From positions 1 to 16,237 of the forward strand of contig CAZNCS010000078.1 of assembly GCA_964571605.1 (NCBI GenBank): a stretch of 16,237 nucleotides of DNA, written 5' to 3'. This document shows positions 6,951-14,983 of the stretch, one piece after another. Below the pieces are notes generated by a model. It made no database searches. It was not told where the DNA came from and saw only the letters and a list, made by a program, of their open reading frames with translations. The stretch's first letter is position 1. Every line of letters begins with the position of its first letter. A program made the position numbers and the translations under genes. The DNA comes from Leptospira_B sp964571605 (lineage in GTDB: Bacteria > Spirochaetota > Leptospiria > Leptospirales > Leptospiraceae).

Positions 6951-7394
6951 TTACGCTTCCTTCGCGCCTGTTTGTTTTCCGAATAATCTTTCTAAGGTCA
7001 AAGAGTCCTTAGCGTATTCGAGTTCGATATGATCTTTATTAGAATGTTTAAGATCACTCGAGATGATACAACGTCCTTCCAAGACCACTCCGTTTTGGAT
7101 GATCAATTCAGGAGTGCGAATATCTCCTAAAATTCTGGATGTAGGAAGAAGCATCACTCGGTTACGAGCGGTAATATTGCCGATTACGATACCTTCTACA
7201 ATAACGCTGGCAGCGGTGATATTGGTTCTAACCTTACCGGATGCACCGATATACAATTGTTCCGCTTGGAGGGATTTTCCTTCGAACTTTCCGTCAATCT
7301 TCAGGGAACCGTTGATGAAGAATTTTCCGTTAAAGTAGGAATTTTCGCCGATTGTGGAGTTGGTAACTTCGGAAGAGTTCTTAACAAGTGCCAT
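6951..7394 (-). CDS. Bactofilin (polymer-forming cytoskeletal protein)
   Basis: A 147-residue protein. Its core (about residues 12-115) is a string of short strands with regularly spaced small and hydrophobic residues: STIGENSYFNGKFFINGSLK, then IDGKFEGKS, YIGASGKVRTNITA, VIVEGIVIGNITARNRVML, RILGDIRTPELIIQNG and VLEGRC. This is the right-handed beta-helix of bactofilins (DUF583). These polymerise without nucleotide and organise cell-wall and shape functions in many bacteria; in Leptospira a bactofilin has been linked to helical shape. The tail after ~115 is charged and probably flexible. The ATG at 7394 has only a weak GGATT before it. It leads the unit bactofilin-pdxA-membrane protein. Family call is firm; which of several Leptospira bactofilins this is remains open. 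Confidence 0.9.
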   Translation of the reverse strand: MALVKNSSEVTNSTIGENSYFNGKFFINGSLKIDGKFEGKSLQAEQLYIGASGKVRTNITAASVIVEGIVIGNITARNRVMLLPTSRILGDIRTPELIIQNGVVLEGRCIISSDLKHSNKDHIELEYAKDSLTLERLFGKQTGAKEA

Positions 7395-7580
7395 GAAATC
7401 AGAATCCTATATGCCTCGGTTCTTAGAAGATCCGGTGTAAACACAAACTAAACGGCCCCCAGGACATACGAAAAGGAATTTTTTACTTCCGCATCGGTTT
7501 TTGCGACAATCTTTTCGGGCGATCCAAAACTGAGAATTTATTAATAAAACTCGAAGTAAACCCGTGGGGCTAATCATCCC

Positions 7581-7647
7581 TCCGCGCCTTTTTGCCTCTG
7601 CGTGCCCAAATCCTCCGCGATCTCCGCGCCTCCGCGTGCCCAAATCT
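7581..7647. repeat. GC-rich CCTCCGCG tandem repeat
   Basis: Two ~33-34-base units lie in tandem: 7581-7613 and 7614-7647. Both end in CCTCTGCGTGCCCAAATC or CCTCCGCGTGCCCAAATC (7595-7612 and 7629-7646), and both contain TCCGCG words. The block differs sharply in composition from its AT-rich surroundings. It occupies the 266 bp gap between the coiled-coil gene and the bactofilin gene. Similar 'CTCCGCGCCTCTGCGTG' low-complexity elements are scattered through many unrelated bacterial genomes, in my recollection. No coding role is seen. Confidence 0.75.
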
Positions 7648-7660
7648 TGCGCATGGAATC

Positions 7661-8431
7661 TTAATGTTTGAGATTCGGAACATTGATCCGATCTAGAACC
7701 TCAGCCGTAAATTCTCTAAATTCGTCCAAGGCCTCCGGAATACTTTTACCTTCGAGCTCGGTGGCTTTTTCAAACCTAGGATTGAACGCAATATTATCTT
7801 CTATATTCATGATCACTCCTCCTCCCGCCTTGTATTCCCCTAAAACTTTGGTGAGAAATTCGTTGAATTTTTGAAACATCTCAAAAGCTTCCGCGATAAA
7901 AATCCGAGTCTGTTTGTTTTTCATCCGACTCAATTGTTCCCGAAACTCCTGCTTTTCCGCGGCCTGATATTCTTCTACGGTTTCCGTAAGAACTTTAATA
8001 TTTCTACGAATGTTTTCCATATGTTTCACCACGCCGTCTTTTTCGTTCCCATGAGAGAAGTCGAAACGAATATGAGTTTCATTTAATATAGGAAGATACT
8101 CTCTATCCAGTACATTGATCCAGGTTCCGATCTGATTCACTTCAGTATCGTTGGAGTTGGGGGAAATTTTCATAATCGGGAATTTGGCAAGAATCCTTCC
8201 TGCCGCTTCCGGATTTTCTCGGAACATACGAATCTGTTCCGCCGCGGTCTCCAAATTATCCGGAATCCCTTCCGGAGAAATTTCCCGCATTCTATTCCGG
8301 TATTTTTCCAAATCCCTAGTTACTCTATATTTTTGTTCGTCGTTTTTGGACAAACGTAGGATCTTTTCCAACTGTTGGATCATCTTTTGATGACGTTGGA
8401 GTTCCAGAATCTGTTCTTGGGTGATAGCCAT
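7661..8431 (-). CDS. Conserved helical protein of unknown function
   Basis: A 256-residue cytoplasmic protein with no signal peptide or membrane segment. It is strongly helical: an N-terminal coiled-coil-like stretch (about residues 5-50, QEQILELQRHQKMIQQLEKI and on), a middle part with FPIMKISPNSNDTEVNQIGTW and HIRFDFSHGNEKD, then another charged coiled coil (~135-175) and a C-terminal helical part. The HIRFDFSHGNEKDGVVKHME segment has several His and acidic residues but no metal motif I can name. The ATG at 8431 fits the N-terminus; its ribosome site is weak. It lies upstream of the bactofilin gene in the same direction but 266 bp away, with a repeat between, so a shared transcript is uncertain. 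I do not recognise the family. Confidence 0.75.
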   Translation of the reverse strand: MAITQEQILELQRHQKMIQQLEKILRLSKNDEQKYRVTRDLEKYRNRMREISPEGIPDNLETAAEQIRMFRENPEAAGRILAKFPIMKISPNSNDTEVNQIGTWINVLDREYLPILNETHIRFDFSHGNEKDGVVKHMENIRRNIKVLTETVEEYQAAEKQEFREQLSRMKNKQTRIFIAEAFEMFQKFNEFLTKVLGEYKAGGGVIMNIEDNIAFNPRFEKATELEGKSIPEALDEFREFTAEVLDRINVPNLKH

Positions 8432-8527
8432 ATTACGGAGCCTTATTCTAAAAATCTTCCGGATCTAAAGCAAGAAAAAATATTCTTCCAATATGATCTA
8501 TAAATGCCTTCGAAGTCGAAGTGGCAA

Positions 8528-8547
8528 CGGAGAATATAAGGTCTCCG
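8528..8547. terminator. Possible hairpin after the unknown gene at 8558
   Basis: CGGAGA (8528-8533) pairs with TCTCCG (8542-8547) over an 8-base loop, just past the stop of the minus-strand gene at 8558. No T run follows in that direction, so termination is doubtful. It could instead belong to the leader of the gene at 8431. Confidence 0.3.
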
Positions 8548-8557
8548 GTAAAACCTT

Positions 8558-9847
8558 CTAACTCCTTTTCTTGTACCGGTCCAAAACCAAACGTAAAAAA
8601 TCGGATTGTGGAAATTTATATACGAGGGACTCCATTAGTCGAACCCCCTCCTCTACTTTTCCGGTTTCCAAAAAGGAAATCGCTTTTAGGTAAACCATTT
8701 CCGGGGTGTATTGGAAACGTCCCGTCAAAGGTAATCTTTCCTGGAAAGCTTCGAATTTTTTATCTTTGAATTCCTGGATCGCAATCGCCCTTTCGGTTAC
8801 ATAAGAGCCATGTGTTTGGGAACGAACCGCGAGTAAATCCGCGTCCAATTCGGAAGCTAAAGTGGAATTCCAAAGTACCAATAATTCAAACGGGCGAAGT
8901 GTATATGCCATACCTTGCTCCTTTAAAATTTTATAACGTTCGAAAAGAGATTCGTCCGTTCCTTCCTGGATGGAATCTTTCAGGTTTTGAGAAAGTTCTT
9001 CTCTTCCGTTTTTTCTTTTTTCTTCCTGGACCCATTCTGAAACCTTGTCTCTGGGTTTGATTTTTCGGATGAGGAAAAATCGATCCAAAATCGAATGTCT
9101 CGTTTCATACTGTGTTAGGAAAGAATCCCTTTCTGAAGAATGGAATTCTCCGATCCAACGGGCAAAAATCGCATCCAGAACCATTACGCTTCTAAGACCC
9201 GAAGTTTTTTCTTTAAAATAATAAAATGCTAGTCCGAGCAAAGTAGGATCTTGGGAAGAGACTACAAAATCGAATAATTCATTTTGTTCTTCCGGAGTGA
9301 GGCCCCCGCTTTTATGACGATACGCAAAACGTTCCTTTGGATCCTGTCCAGTGTAGGAGATCCCCTCCGACTCTGGAATCATACCTATATAAAAAAGTAA
9401 TCTTCTACCTTCGTTCGTTTCCTTCAGAGTTTCCCCGAAAGTATCTAAAAGACCTTTGTATTCGTTTAATCGTTCTTCACAGAGTAAAAACGCAGAGCAT
9501 AAGGAAAACAGTTCCGGATCCCAAACAATATTTCCTTGGAGTTCCTCGAGCAGATCTTGGAAGAATAATCGCAGTAAACGTTCTTCCCTTTCCGTAATTC
9601 CTTCTTCGCTGATCCAATCCTGGCGAGGAGAATGGAATACGAATTTTCCAAAAAGATCCGCTCTAAAACATTCCGTGGGTTTCAGATGTGTCAGAATGCT
9701 CCCACTGTAATTGTCTAGAATTTTGGTTTTGATCCGTAAAACTTCGGAAGAAGAAAAAGACGTAGGAATTCCTACGTTTTTGCCCTCTAAATCCGGGTGT
9801 CGGAGAGTGATTTCTGGCCATTCCGTCTCTGATACTGATATCTGCAT
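8558..9847 (-). CDS. Unknown helical-repeat protein divergent from the lytic transglycosylase
   Basis: A 429-residue protein, rich in Glu, Phe, Leu and Lys, with no signal peptide or membrane helix. The body looks all-helical. The C-terminal ~40 residues (MVYLKAISFLETGKVEEGVR then MESLVYKFPQSDFLRLVLDR) have the spacing of a tetratricopeptide-like hairpin, so the protein may be a degenerate TPR solenoid. The start is ATG 9847, because AAGGAG lies five bases upstream. The longer frame reaching 9988 would overlap the signal peptide region of the opposite gene and is rejected. Its start lies 58 bp from that of the transglycosylase, so the two probably share a divergent promoter region. No catalytic motif is recognised. 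Confidence 0.75.
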   Translation of the reverse strand: MQISVSETEWPEITLRHPDLEGKNVGIPTSFSSSEVLRIKTKILDNYSGSILTHLKPTECFRADLFGKFVFHSPRQDWISEEGITEREERLLRLFFQDLLEELQGNIVWDPELFSLCSAFLLCEERLNEYKGLLDTFGETLKETNEGRRLLFYIGMIPESEGISYTGQDPKERFAYRHKSGGLTPEEQNELFDFVVSSQDPTLLGLAFYYFKEKTSGLRSVMVLDAIFARWIGEFHSSERDSFLTQYETRHSILDRFFLIRKIKPRDKVSEWVQEEKRKNGREELSQNLKDSIQEGTDESLFERYKILKEQGMAYTLRPFELLVLWNSTLASELDADLLAVRSQTHGSYVTERAIAIQEFKDKKFEAFQERLPLTGRFQYTPEMVYLKAISFLETGKVEEGVRLMESLVYKFPQSDFLRLVLDRYKKRS

Positions 9848-9851
9848 AAAG

Positions 9852-9867
9852 ACTCCTTTTTTGGAGT
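9852..9867 (-). promoter_or_regulatory. Hairpin that hides the ribosome binding site of the 8558-9847 gene
   Basis: In the minus-strand transcript ACTCC (9867-9863), a six-A loop (9862-9857) and GGAGT (9856-9852) form a 5-bp hairpin. The GGAG arm is the ribosome binding site for ATG 9847, so folding would block translation. The stem is short, and its effect is inference. Confidence 0.4.
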
Positions 9868-9905
9868 TGAACCCATGTTTGGGCGGATTAAGAGAGAAGA
9901 ACCGT

Positions 9906-12161
9906 ATGAAAAAAACGATTCTGGGGATACTCCCGTTTCTAGTTGTCGGCAGCCTTTTCGCGGACGCCGATCTAAAATATCTCATCAAGTCCTATAGTTT
10001 GGAAAAAATACGCAGGATTTTCCGGGAAAAACATCCCTCCACGGAATCTGAAGTTTTTGCCCTAATCCGCTTCCACGAGACCCATCCGGACGGAGACGAG
10101 CACGCAAGAATGCGCTATCTGGTCTCCTTACTAAAGGGGAAAATTGTTCCTTCCGTAAGCAAAGAAGACCTAAAAGAACTTATCCGTAACCCACTCCCTC
10201 CTTGGAATGCAGTCACAAAAGTGACTTTCTGGAAATTGTACGAAGAAATGGTAAAACGAAAAAGTTTGGGCTCCCAAGACTTAATTTCTTACCTTAAAAA
10301 AATCCCTCCCGATTACGATCCGGTTTATAGAAATACAATATCGGAAATCCTGCGCATCCATTACGAAGCGGGAGAATTTAAAGAGGCCAAAGAATATGCG
10401 GAAAGCTTTTCTGAAAAAGACCGCAAAGAATATTTCGGAGCGATGGCCTATTATAGATATGCGAAAGCTCTCTATAAATTCGGCGAAATTCCAAAAGGAG
10501 AAGGACTTTTATATTCTTTAATTGAAGATCCGAATGTACCTTCTTATGTAAAAAAAGATATTTATACGGATCTACATACCTGGAAGGGAGAGTCTTTTTA
10601 CAGAAATCTCCCGGTTGAAAAAGGAGTTCATTTTCTTCCTTTTTTAAGTGTCGGGGACCGTAAGGTTTATTTTTCCTCTCATTCTTATTTCGGATCTACG
10701 AGTTTTGAAAAAGCGGAAAGTTTTAAAGCTGCCGCCAGGAATATGATTCCGTTTTATCCGGAAAGAATTCCTTCTTTGTTTTCCAAACATAGAAATTTCG
10801 CGGAATATTTTCCCGATTTTACCGCTTCTCTTTCCAGAGAATTGTCCAACCAAAATTTAGGCCGTCTCGGATTAGAACTTCTGGCAAAATCAAATCTACC
10901 TTCTTCCGAAGAAATAGAATACGCATACGCGAGGGCCTATAAACGTTTGGGGGAAAACGATAAATACTTTTATAAACTACTTTCTTCTCTGGAAAAAAAT
11001 CCGTACAATTTGATTCGTCAGGATGAACTCCTGGATCTTTTGATCGGAGACCAGGCGCATTTTTTAGAAGACAATTATTGGAAGGAAGCTCTTCGCAAGA
11101 TTCCGAATCTTCCCGTAAAAGGCAGATTGGTCTATTGGTATCTCAGAAACCTAAAATCCAAAGCCAAACAGGAAGAATTATTTACCTGGCTGAAAACATA
11201 TTACAGATTCATTCCAGGTTCCTATTATACTCGAGTCATTCATGAAGAATTCTCCGCTGAAATTTCCTCCATCCAACAACCGGATAGTCCTCTTAGAAAC
11301 AAGGACACTCTTTTCGAATATTTGTCCCTTACCTCAGGAGATCCTAAATTTTCGGGCAAAATTATAGGAAGAGATTTAGAATTCGCTTATTTTCCTGATT
11401 CTTTCCAACTAGACGTCCGAATTGATTCTGCTCATAGTAGAATTCGAGGAAATCGTTTATTACAGAACGCTAAAGAATACTTAGAAATCGGCGAAATGGC
11501 ATTTGCGAATTCTCTGGTGGATAAATACGCACAAACCTCCGGCGTATCCGAAGAAGAAAAAGACGAAATTTTAGCCGCTTTGGGAGAAGTTTCCGGCAAC
11601 CAATATCTGACCGTTTTCCATACTAGAAATCTAATGAAGCGTAGAAGAATTCCAGACGATGTTATTCTTCTTCCTTCCAAATTAGCTTCCCGGATTTATC
11701 CCCGACCGCATAGGAATCTGGTCTCTCATTATTCTCAATCTTTCGGGATAGACGAGGACATAGTTTACGCTGTGATGCGACAGGAATCCTTTTTTAAGGA
11801 AAACGCGGTATCCGTTTCGAATGCCAGAGGACTTATGCAGATTATGGGACCTACTGGAAAGGGGCTCGCGCATGGGTTGGGTCTGGGTCCCTATTCTCTT
11901 TTTGATCCGGAAATTTCCATCCAGATGGGTGCAAAATTTCTGAAATATCTTCTTTCCTCCAACCAAAACGATCTAAAATGGGCTTCCATCGCTTATAATG
12001 GAGGTCCCGGAAATCTAAGAAAATGGAAACGAAATCATTATCATGGAGATTTTAATCATTTTTTGGAAGAACTCCCGTTAAAAGAACCCCGTGATTATTG
12101 CAGAATCGTAACGTCGAACTACTATAATTACCAAAATTTAAGGCAGTTTAAAAACCGCTGA
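9906..12161 (+). CDS. Soluble lytic murein transglycosylase (Slt-like)
   Basis: A 751-residue exported enzyme that cleaves peptidoglycan between MurNAc and GlcNAc, forming 1,6-anhydro-MurNAc. MKKTILGILPFLVVGSLFADA is a signal peptide with a likely signal peptidase I site after SLFA or ADA. Residues ~30-600 are a long helical region with TPR-like pairs (for example EFKEAKEYAESF and YAYARAYKRLGENDKYFYKL), matching the superhelical scaffold of Slt70. The C-terminal ~140 residues are the SLT domain: VMRQESFF with catalytic Glu627, SNARGLMQIMGPTGKGLA, and SIAYNGGPGNLRKW, followed by EPRDYCRIVTSNYYNYQ. ATG 9906 is chosen over the upstream frame from 9711 because it opens the signal peptide. The length is a little over that of E. 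coli Slt70. It is divergent from the gene at 8558-9847. Confidence 0.92.
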   Translation: MKKTILGILPFLVVGSLFADADLKYLIKSYSLEKIRRIFREKHPSTESEVFALIRFHETHPDGDEHARMRYLVSLLKGKIVPSVSKEDLKELIRNPLPPWNAVTKVTFWKLYEEMVKRKSLGSQDLISYLKKIPPDYDPVYRNTISEILRIHYEAGEFKEAKEYAESFSEKDRKEYFGAMAYYRYAKALYKFGEIPKGEGLLYSLIEDPNVPSYVKKDIYTDLHTWKGESFYRNLPVEKGVHFLPFLSVGDRKVYFSSHSYFGSTSFEKAESFKAAARNMIPFYPERIPSLFSKHRNFAEYFPDFTASLSRELSNQNLGRLGLELLAKSNLPSSEEIEYAYARAYKRLGENDKYFYKLLSSLEKNPYNLIRQDELLDLLIGDQAHFLEDNYWKEALRKIPNLPVKGRLVYWYLRNLKSKAKQEELFTWLKTYYRFIPGSYYTRVIHEEFSAEISSIQQPDSPLRNKDTLFEYLSLTSGDPKFSGKIIGRDLEFAYFPDSFQLDVRIDSAHSRIRGNRLLQNAKEYLEIGEMAFANSLVDKYAQTSGVSEEEKDEILAALGEVSGNQYLTVFHTRNLMKRRRIPDDVILLPSKLASRIYPRPHRNLVSHYSQSFGIDEDIVYAVMRQESFFKENAVSVSNARGLMQIMGPTGKGLAHGLGLGPYSLFDPEISIQMGAKFLKYLLSSNQNDLKWASIAYNGGPGNLRKWKRNHYHGDFNHFLEELPLKEPRDYCRIVTSNYYNYQNLRQFKNR

Positions 12162-12231
12162 GCGAGACAAGCTCTCCCTATTTTTTGGATTGTCTAGATA
12201 TTCCGATTCATAGGATAGTACTAAGCGAAAC

Positions 12232-12290
12232 ATCTCGGCCCCGAAAAGACTTCTGTCCTTAGGTCGAGATTGGCATGTCTTACAAGTCTT
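12232..12290 (+). promoter_or_regulatory. Foldable leader upstream of citrate synthase
   Basis: The 155 bp before gltA contain ATCTCGGCC (12232-12240), which pairs with GGTCGAGAT (12262-12270) as a 9-bp stem with one G-T wobble. Its loop holds AAGACTT (12246-12252), which can instead pair with AAGTCTT (12284-12290), just before the ribosome site. The two pairings give either a pseudoknot or two competing folds. This matches no riboswitch class I know, so regulation is inference. Confidence 0.35.
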
Positions 12291-12316
12291 AAAATTCGAA
12301 CCATTAGGAGAAAGAA

Positions 12317-13603
12317 ATGGCAAACACCGCAATCTTAAAAATCGACGGTAAAGAATACGAACTCCCCATCATCGTCGGATCCGAAAACGAAAAGGCCATA
12401 GATATTTCCAAACTCAGACAACAAACCGGATACATCACTCTCGACAACGGTTATTTGAATACCGGAGCATGTACAAGCGCCGTAACTTTTCTGGATGGAG
12501 AGTTGGGAATTCTGAGATACCGCGGAATCCCGATCGAACAACTCGCGGAAAAATCGACTTTCACCGAAGTTGCGTATCTTTTAATCTACGGACATCTTCC
12601 TTCCGAAAGTGAATTAAAAGCATGGGACGAAGAATTGACCATGCACACTCTTATCCATGAAGATCTGAAACGTCTGTACAATGGATTTCCGAAAGACGGT
12701 CACCCGATGGCGATCATGTCCACTATGATCGGATCCCTTTCTACGTATTACCAAGATTCTTATGATCCGGAAAACCCAGAACACAGACGTATTTCTACGA
12801 TTCGTCTTTTGGCGAAATTTCCTACGATCGCTGCCTTCGCTTATAAAAAATCTTTAGGACAACCTACTATCCATCCTCTCAATCATTTGGATTATTGTAG
12901 TAATTTCCTAAATATGATGTTCTCTGTTCCGAGCGAAGAATATTATATCGATCCAGAAATCGTAAAAGCTTTGAATCTGCTTTTGATCTTACACGCGGAT
13001 CACGAACAAAACTGTTCCACATCCACCGTTCGTCTTGTAGGATCTTCTCTTGCGAATTTATACGGAGCTATCTCCGCTGGAATCTGCGCTCTTTGGGGAC
13101 CTCGTCATGGAGGAGCCAACCAAGAAGTATTAGAAATGCTTATGGAAATCAAAGCTTCCGGACTTCCCGTCAAAAAGATCGTGGAAAAAGCAAAAGACAA
13201 AACCGACGCATTCAGACTTTCCGGATTCGGTCATAGAGTTTATAAAAACTTCGATCCACGCGCAAAGATCATCAAAAAAGCGGCGGACTCCGTTCTATCT
13301 AGATTGGGAGTACAGGACCCGTTACTCGACATCGCAAAAGAATTGGAAGAAGCGGCTCTCAAAGATCCTTACTTTGTGGAAAGAAAATTGTATCCGAACG
13401 TGGACTTTTACAGCGGTATCATCTATCGTGCTTTAGGCATTCCTGCGAATATGTTCACGGTAATGTTTGCAATGGGACGTCTGCCGGGCTGGATAGGACA
13501 ATGGAAAGAAATGATCGAATCTCCCGATATGAAAATCGGAAGACCACGCCAAATCTATGTAGGACCTACAGATATTTCCTACGAAAACGCCAAGAAGAAG
13601 TAA
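12317..13603 (+). CDS. gltA: Type II citrate synthase
   Basis: A 428-residue enzyme that condenses acetyl-CoA with oxaloacetate to give citrate, the entry step of the TCA cycle. It has the N-terminal beta extension of the hexameric, Gram-negative type (TAILKIDGKEYELPIIVGSE). The catalytic triad is visible: His264 in GPRHGGANQEV, His306 in GFGHRVYKNFDPRAK and Asp363 in PNVDFYSGIIY, matching E. coli His264, His305 and Asp362. MRLPGWIGQWKEM at the C-terminus is also typical, and the length equals the family norm. AGGAG sits six bases before the ATG. The gene stands alone between a foldable leader and a strong terminator, so it is probably its own transcription unit. Type II enzymes are often NADH-sensitive, but that cannot be read from the sequence here. 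Confidence 0.97.
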   Translation: MANTAILKIDGKEYELPIIVGSENEKAIDISKLRQQTGYITLDNGYLNTGACTSAVTFLDGELGILRYRGIPIEQLAEKSTFTEVAYLLIYGHLPSESELKAWDEELTMHTLIHEDLKRLYNGFPKDGHPMAIMSTMIGSLSTYYQDSYDPENPEHRRISTIRLLAKFPTIAAFAYKKSLGQPTIHPLNHLDYCSNFLNMMFSVPSEEYYIDPEIVKALNLLLILHADHEQNCSTSTVRLVGSSLANLYGAISAGICALWGPRHGGANQEVLEMLMEIKASGLPVKKIVEKAKDKTDAFRLSGFGHRVYKNFDPRAKIIKKAADSVLSRLGVQDPLLDIAKELEEAALKDPYFVERKLYPNVDFYSGIIYRALGIPANMFTVMFAMGRLPGWIGQWKEMIESPDMKIGRPRQIYVGPTDISYENAKKK

Positions 13604-13606
13604 AAG

Positions 13607-13638
13607 AAAAAGGGTCGCAAATCACTGCGGCCCTTTTC
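13607..13638 (+). terminator. Intrinsic terminator of gltA
   Basis: AAGGGTCGCA (13610-13619) pairs with TGCGGCCCTT (13626-13635), a 10-bp stem with one T-G wobble and loop AATCAC. It is preceded by an A run and followed by TTC. It begins four bases after the gltA stop. Confidence 0.85.
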
Positions 13639-13665
13639 ACTGAAAATTATAATATTCTAACAATA

Positions 13666-13692
13666 GCCGCCGGAACTAGGCGGCAAGTTTTT
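13666..13692 (+). terminator. Second hairpin with T run before the RlmI-like gene
   Basis: GCCGCC (13666-13671) pairs with GGCGGC (13679-13684) over the loop GGAACTA, followed by AAGTTTTT. It has the form of an intrinsic terminator 31 bases after the first one and ends 25 bases before the next start codon. It may be a back-up for gltA or an attenuator in the leader of the next gene. Confidence 0.65.
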
Positions 13693-13717
13693 AAAAGCCT
13701 GCCCAATATTCATTCCA

Positions 13718-14983
13718 TTGCGCCGTTACCAGCTAAATAAAACATCCGAAGCAGTCCTTCGTTCCGGTCATCCCTGGATACTCACAGGAAATATTTCCTC
13801 GGCTATTTCTGCGTTTAAAGACGGAGATTGGATGAGACTTGTTTCCGGACAAAACGAAACTTTAGGATTCGGAATTTATTCTTCTTCCGGACCGATCGGA
13901 ATTAGAATCATACAAAGGGGTTCGGAATTCTCTTTGGAGACGCTTAAAACTTCGATTTCCAAAGCATTAGAACTTCGTAAACCACTTCGCGATCTTACAA
14001 ACGCTTATAGACTCATACACGGGGAAAACGATTTTTTACCAGGAGTAACCGTGGATAGATACGGAGAAACCTGGGTTTTACAAACCTATTCCCGTTCTTT
14101 ACGAACATTCTCCAGACTCGTTGTTCGAATTCTTTTTCAAATGACCAACAAAACCGGAGAACACAAGCCAGCTCGTATATTATGGATTTCTCCCCAAAGA
14201 AGAGGAGAAGAAGAAGCGAGTGCCTCACGTTTTTTGAGAGGAAAAAGAGACCTTCCCTATTTGGAAGAGATCCGATTGAAAGATGTTTCTTGGGCGACAC
14301 AACTCCCAGGGCAAAAAGGCGGATTTTTTCTGGATGTACGAAATCTACGACTTCATATATTAGAACATCCGCTTATTGCAAAAGACAAAGACTGTCTGCA
14401 TTTATTCTGTCATACCGGATTAACCTCCGCGTGTTTGGAAAAGGCCGGTGCAAATTCGGTTGTATCTGCCGACGGTGCCAAAGACGTTTTGGAAGAATTT
14501 TCCGCGAGACTACTTTCCCAAGATGTACCGCTACAACATCCTTTCGAAATAAAAAACCAAATCCAATCTTTCGGAAAACACCAATTGGTCCGTGCGGATC
14601 TATTTAAAGATTGGGATTTTTTAGAAGGAAAAAAATTTTCACTGATCATTTTGGATCCGCCCAATCTTACCCCAAATCAAAACTCGGTCCCCGCCGGCAA
14701 AAAAGCATATCGCAGCCTAATCGCCAAAACTTTGGCTCATTTAGAACCAGGAGGAGACCTAATTCTTTTATCCTGTTCGGGAAGAATCCGGGAATCCGAA
14801 TTTGAAAAGATTGGCGCAGAAACGCTGGCCGCACAAGGATGGAAGTTCGGAGAATTCAAACGTTTGGAACCGGAACCCGACCACCCGACTCGAAAAGAAT
14901 TCCCGGAGGGAAAATACTTCAAAGTGCATATCTACAAGGATCTCACAAGAGTAGGAACTCCCACAAAATCCGACCAAGGGTAA
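13718..14983 (+). CDS. RlmI-like PUA-domain RNA methyltransferase
   Basis: A 421-residue class I SAM-dependent methyltransferase of the RlmI (YccW) family, which makes 5-methylcytosine in 23S rRNA. Residues ~1-68 form a PUA RNA-binding domain (LRSGHPWILTGNI and GFGIYSSSGPIGIRIIQRG). A central domain follows (LIHGENDFLPGVTVDRYG). GQKGGFFLDVRNLR (~196-209) is the family signature before the catalytic domain. The SAM site is HLFCHTGLTSACLEKAGA, motif IV is IILDPPN (Asp313), and motif VI has Cys353 in LLSCSG as the likely catalytic residue. The start is TTG 13718: no ATG exists until after the PUA domain, and the frame further up runs into the terminator. No clear ribosome site is seen. It begins the RNA-modification run with the next two genes. 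The exact target base is unproven. Confidence 0.85.
   Translation: MRRYQLNKTSEAVLRSGHPWILTGNISSAISAFKDGDWMRLVSGQNETLGFGIYSSSGPIGIRIIQRGSEFSLETLKTSISKALELRKPLRDLTNAYRLIHGENDFLPGVTVDRYGETWVLQTYSRSLRTFSRLVVRILFQMTNKTGEHKPARILWISPQRRGEEEASASRFLRGKRDLPYLEEIRLKDVSWATQLPGQKGGFFLDVRNLRLHILEHPLIAKDKDCLHLFCHTGLTSACLEKAGANSVVSADGAKDVLEEFSARLLSQDVPLQHPFEIKNQIQSFGKHQLVRADLFKDWDFLEGKKFSLIILDPPNLTPNQNSVPAGKKAYRSLIAKTLAHLEPGGDLILLSCSGRIRESEFEKIGAETLAAQGWKFGEFKRLEPEPDHPTRKEFPEGKYFKVHIYKDLTRVGTPTKSDQG

Noticed and set aside
7581..7647. CRISPR array
   Set aside because: Only two imperfect units exist, they abut without unique spacers, and no cas gene is near.
9711..9905. N-terminal extension of the lytic transglycosylase back to 9711
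   Set aside because: It lies antisense to the start of the 8558-9847 gene and would bury a clear signal peptide that begins at ATG 9906.
9848..9988. N-terminal extension of the unknown minus-strand gene to 9988
   Set aside because: ATG 9847 has AAGGAG five bases upstream, and the extension is antisense to the transglycosylase signal peptide region.
12159..12186. GAGC...GCTC followed by T6 as a terminator of the transglycosylase gene
   Set aside because: The stem is only four pairs and a CTCCCTA stretch separates it from the T run; too weak to call.
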